This document shows, in pieces, positions 32,593 through 32,897 of a stretch of DNA of 32,897 nt. The notes beneath the pieces were generated by a model. That model searched no databases. It was not told the DNA's origin and worked only from the letters and a program-made list of their open reading frames with translations. Numbering within the stretch: the first letter of the stretch is position 1; each line of letters opens with the position of its first letter. Made by a program: the position numbers and the translations under genes. Source of the stretch: Bacteroidaceae bacterium (lineage in GTDB: Bacteria > Bacteroidota > Bacteroidia > Bacteroidales > Bacteroidaceae); NCBI GenBank assembly GCA_017464345.1, contig JAFUAH010000014.1, positions 1 through 32,897 on the forward strand, read 5' to 3'.

Positions 32593-32897
32593 TGCAAAGG
32601 TACGTAAAATATTGAAAATAGCCATTCTTTTGAACGTCTTTTTTTACTGATACCTGTTTTTCGTATCATTCTTATGAGACAAAGCTCTATACCATTCGTT
32701 TGTAAACACTTTGCTCATAGTACTTCAGGTACCATGTCCATCTCTTAGGAAGAGACGGACATGGGGCCGCTTCATAGAAGCTGCTGGAAATCAGCGCGAA
32801 TACATGGAACGAGCAACAGCGTTTACCTCCATCCCTGTCCACTGCACCCCGTTGTGCGGTGTCCCCCTCCATTGGTTTCCGATGCGTGTCACCTACA
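32593..32897. other. Non-coding end of the window
   Basis: No convincing gene. It contains a minus-strand TACCTTTG word (32595-32602), the right inverted-repeat copy and a 3' edge of ordinary mixed composition. A gene entering from the right edge cannot be excluded. Confidence 0.5.
32729..32759. repeat. Right copy of the 31-bp inverted repeat
   Basis: It pairs with 32562-32592. The 136-nt interval between them has no gene. Confidence 0.85.

Noticed and set aside
32687-32872. 61-aa minus-strand frame at the window edge
   Set aside because: It reads through the inverted repeat and has no protein-like features.

Overview
The window looks like a chromosomal segment of a Bacteroidales bacterium, most likely Prevotella or a close relative. 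The evidence is in the sequence: promoters of the Bacteroidetes type (TTG or TTTG, about 20 bp, then TAnnTTTG) lie before most transcription units. Shine-Dalgarno sequences are weak or absent. There is a Ser-type sulfatase, GH20, GH105 and DUF4861-like proteins, and a cytosolic-type M49 peptidase. Two large secreted proteins end in a GQR-x-KGIY-x-GKK-type tail. No rRNA, tRNA, CRISPR array, transposase or phage gene was seen.

Layout. (1) 106-3239: a probable redox-stress locus. An HxlR-type regulator is divergent from a cupin, a PNPOx-type flavin protein, a zinc-type macrodomain ADP-ribose hydrolase and a class-M-like sirtuin. (2) 3232-7398: a sulfatase and a large MscS-type channel, both on the minus strand. 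(3) 7399-12177: a 0.5 kb regulatory region with a 23-bp inverted repeat around a promoter and a 22-nt tandem repeat, then a very large secreted modular protein broken by one frameshift, then an unannotated 51-aa small protein. (4) 12431-18872: leuA, leuC, leuD, a citramalate-synthase-like gene and leuB, enough for leucine synthesis and for isoleucine synthesis from pyruvate. (5) 18877-22945: a TPR protein, then a coupled AraC-type regulator, dipeptidyl peptidase III and an AlkD-like protein. (6) 23035-27232: purA, convergent with a long coiled-coil protein that has a Rad50/SbcC zinc hook but no ATPase heads. (7) 27381-32470: a glycan operon of GH20, GH105 lipoprotein and DUF4861-like protein, closed by a strong terminator hairpin.

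The most unusual feature runs across the window. It is a series of palindromic elements whose arms are built from imperfect 8- or 9-nt units. The unit differs from locus to locus but is shared by the two arms within a locus. They sit between genes, often right at a stop codon, and several lie inside reading frames, where they are translated as in-frame insertions or as part of signal peptides. A second family, 22-nt tandem repeats, occurs before the large surface protein and before purA. The promoter of the surface protein has the geometry of an on/off invertible switch.
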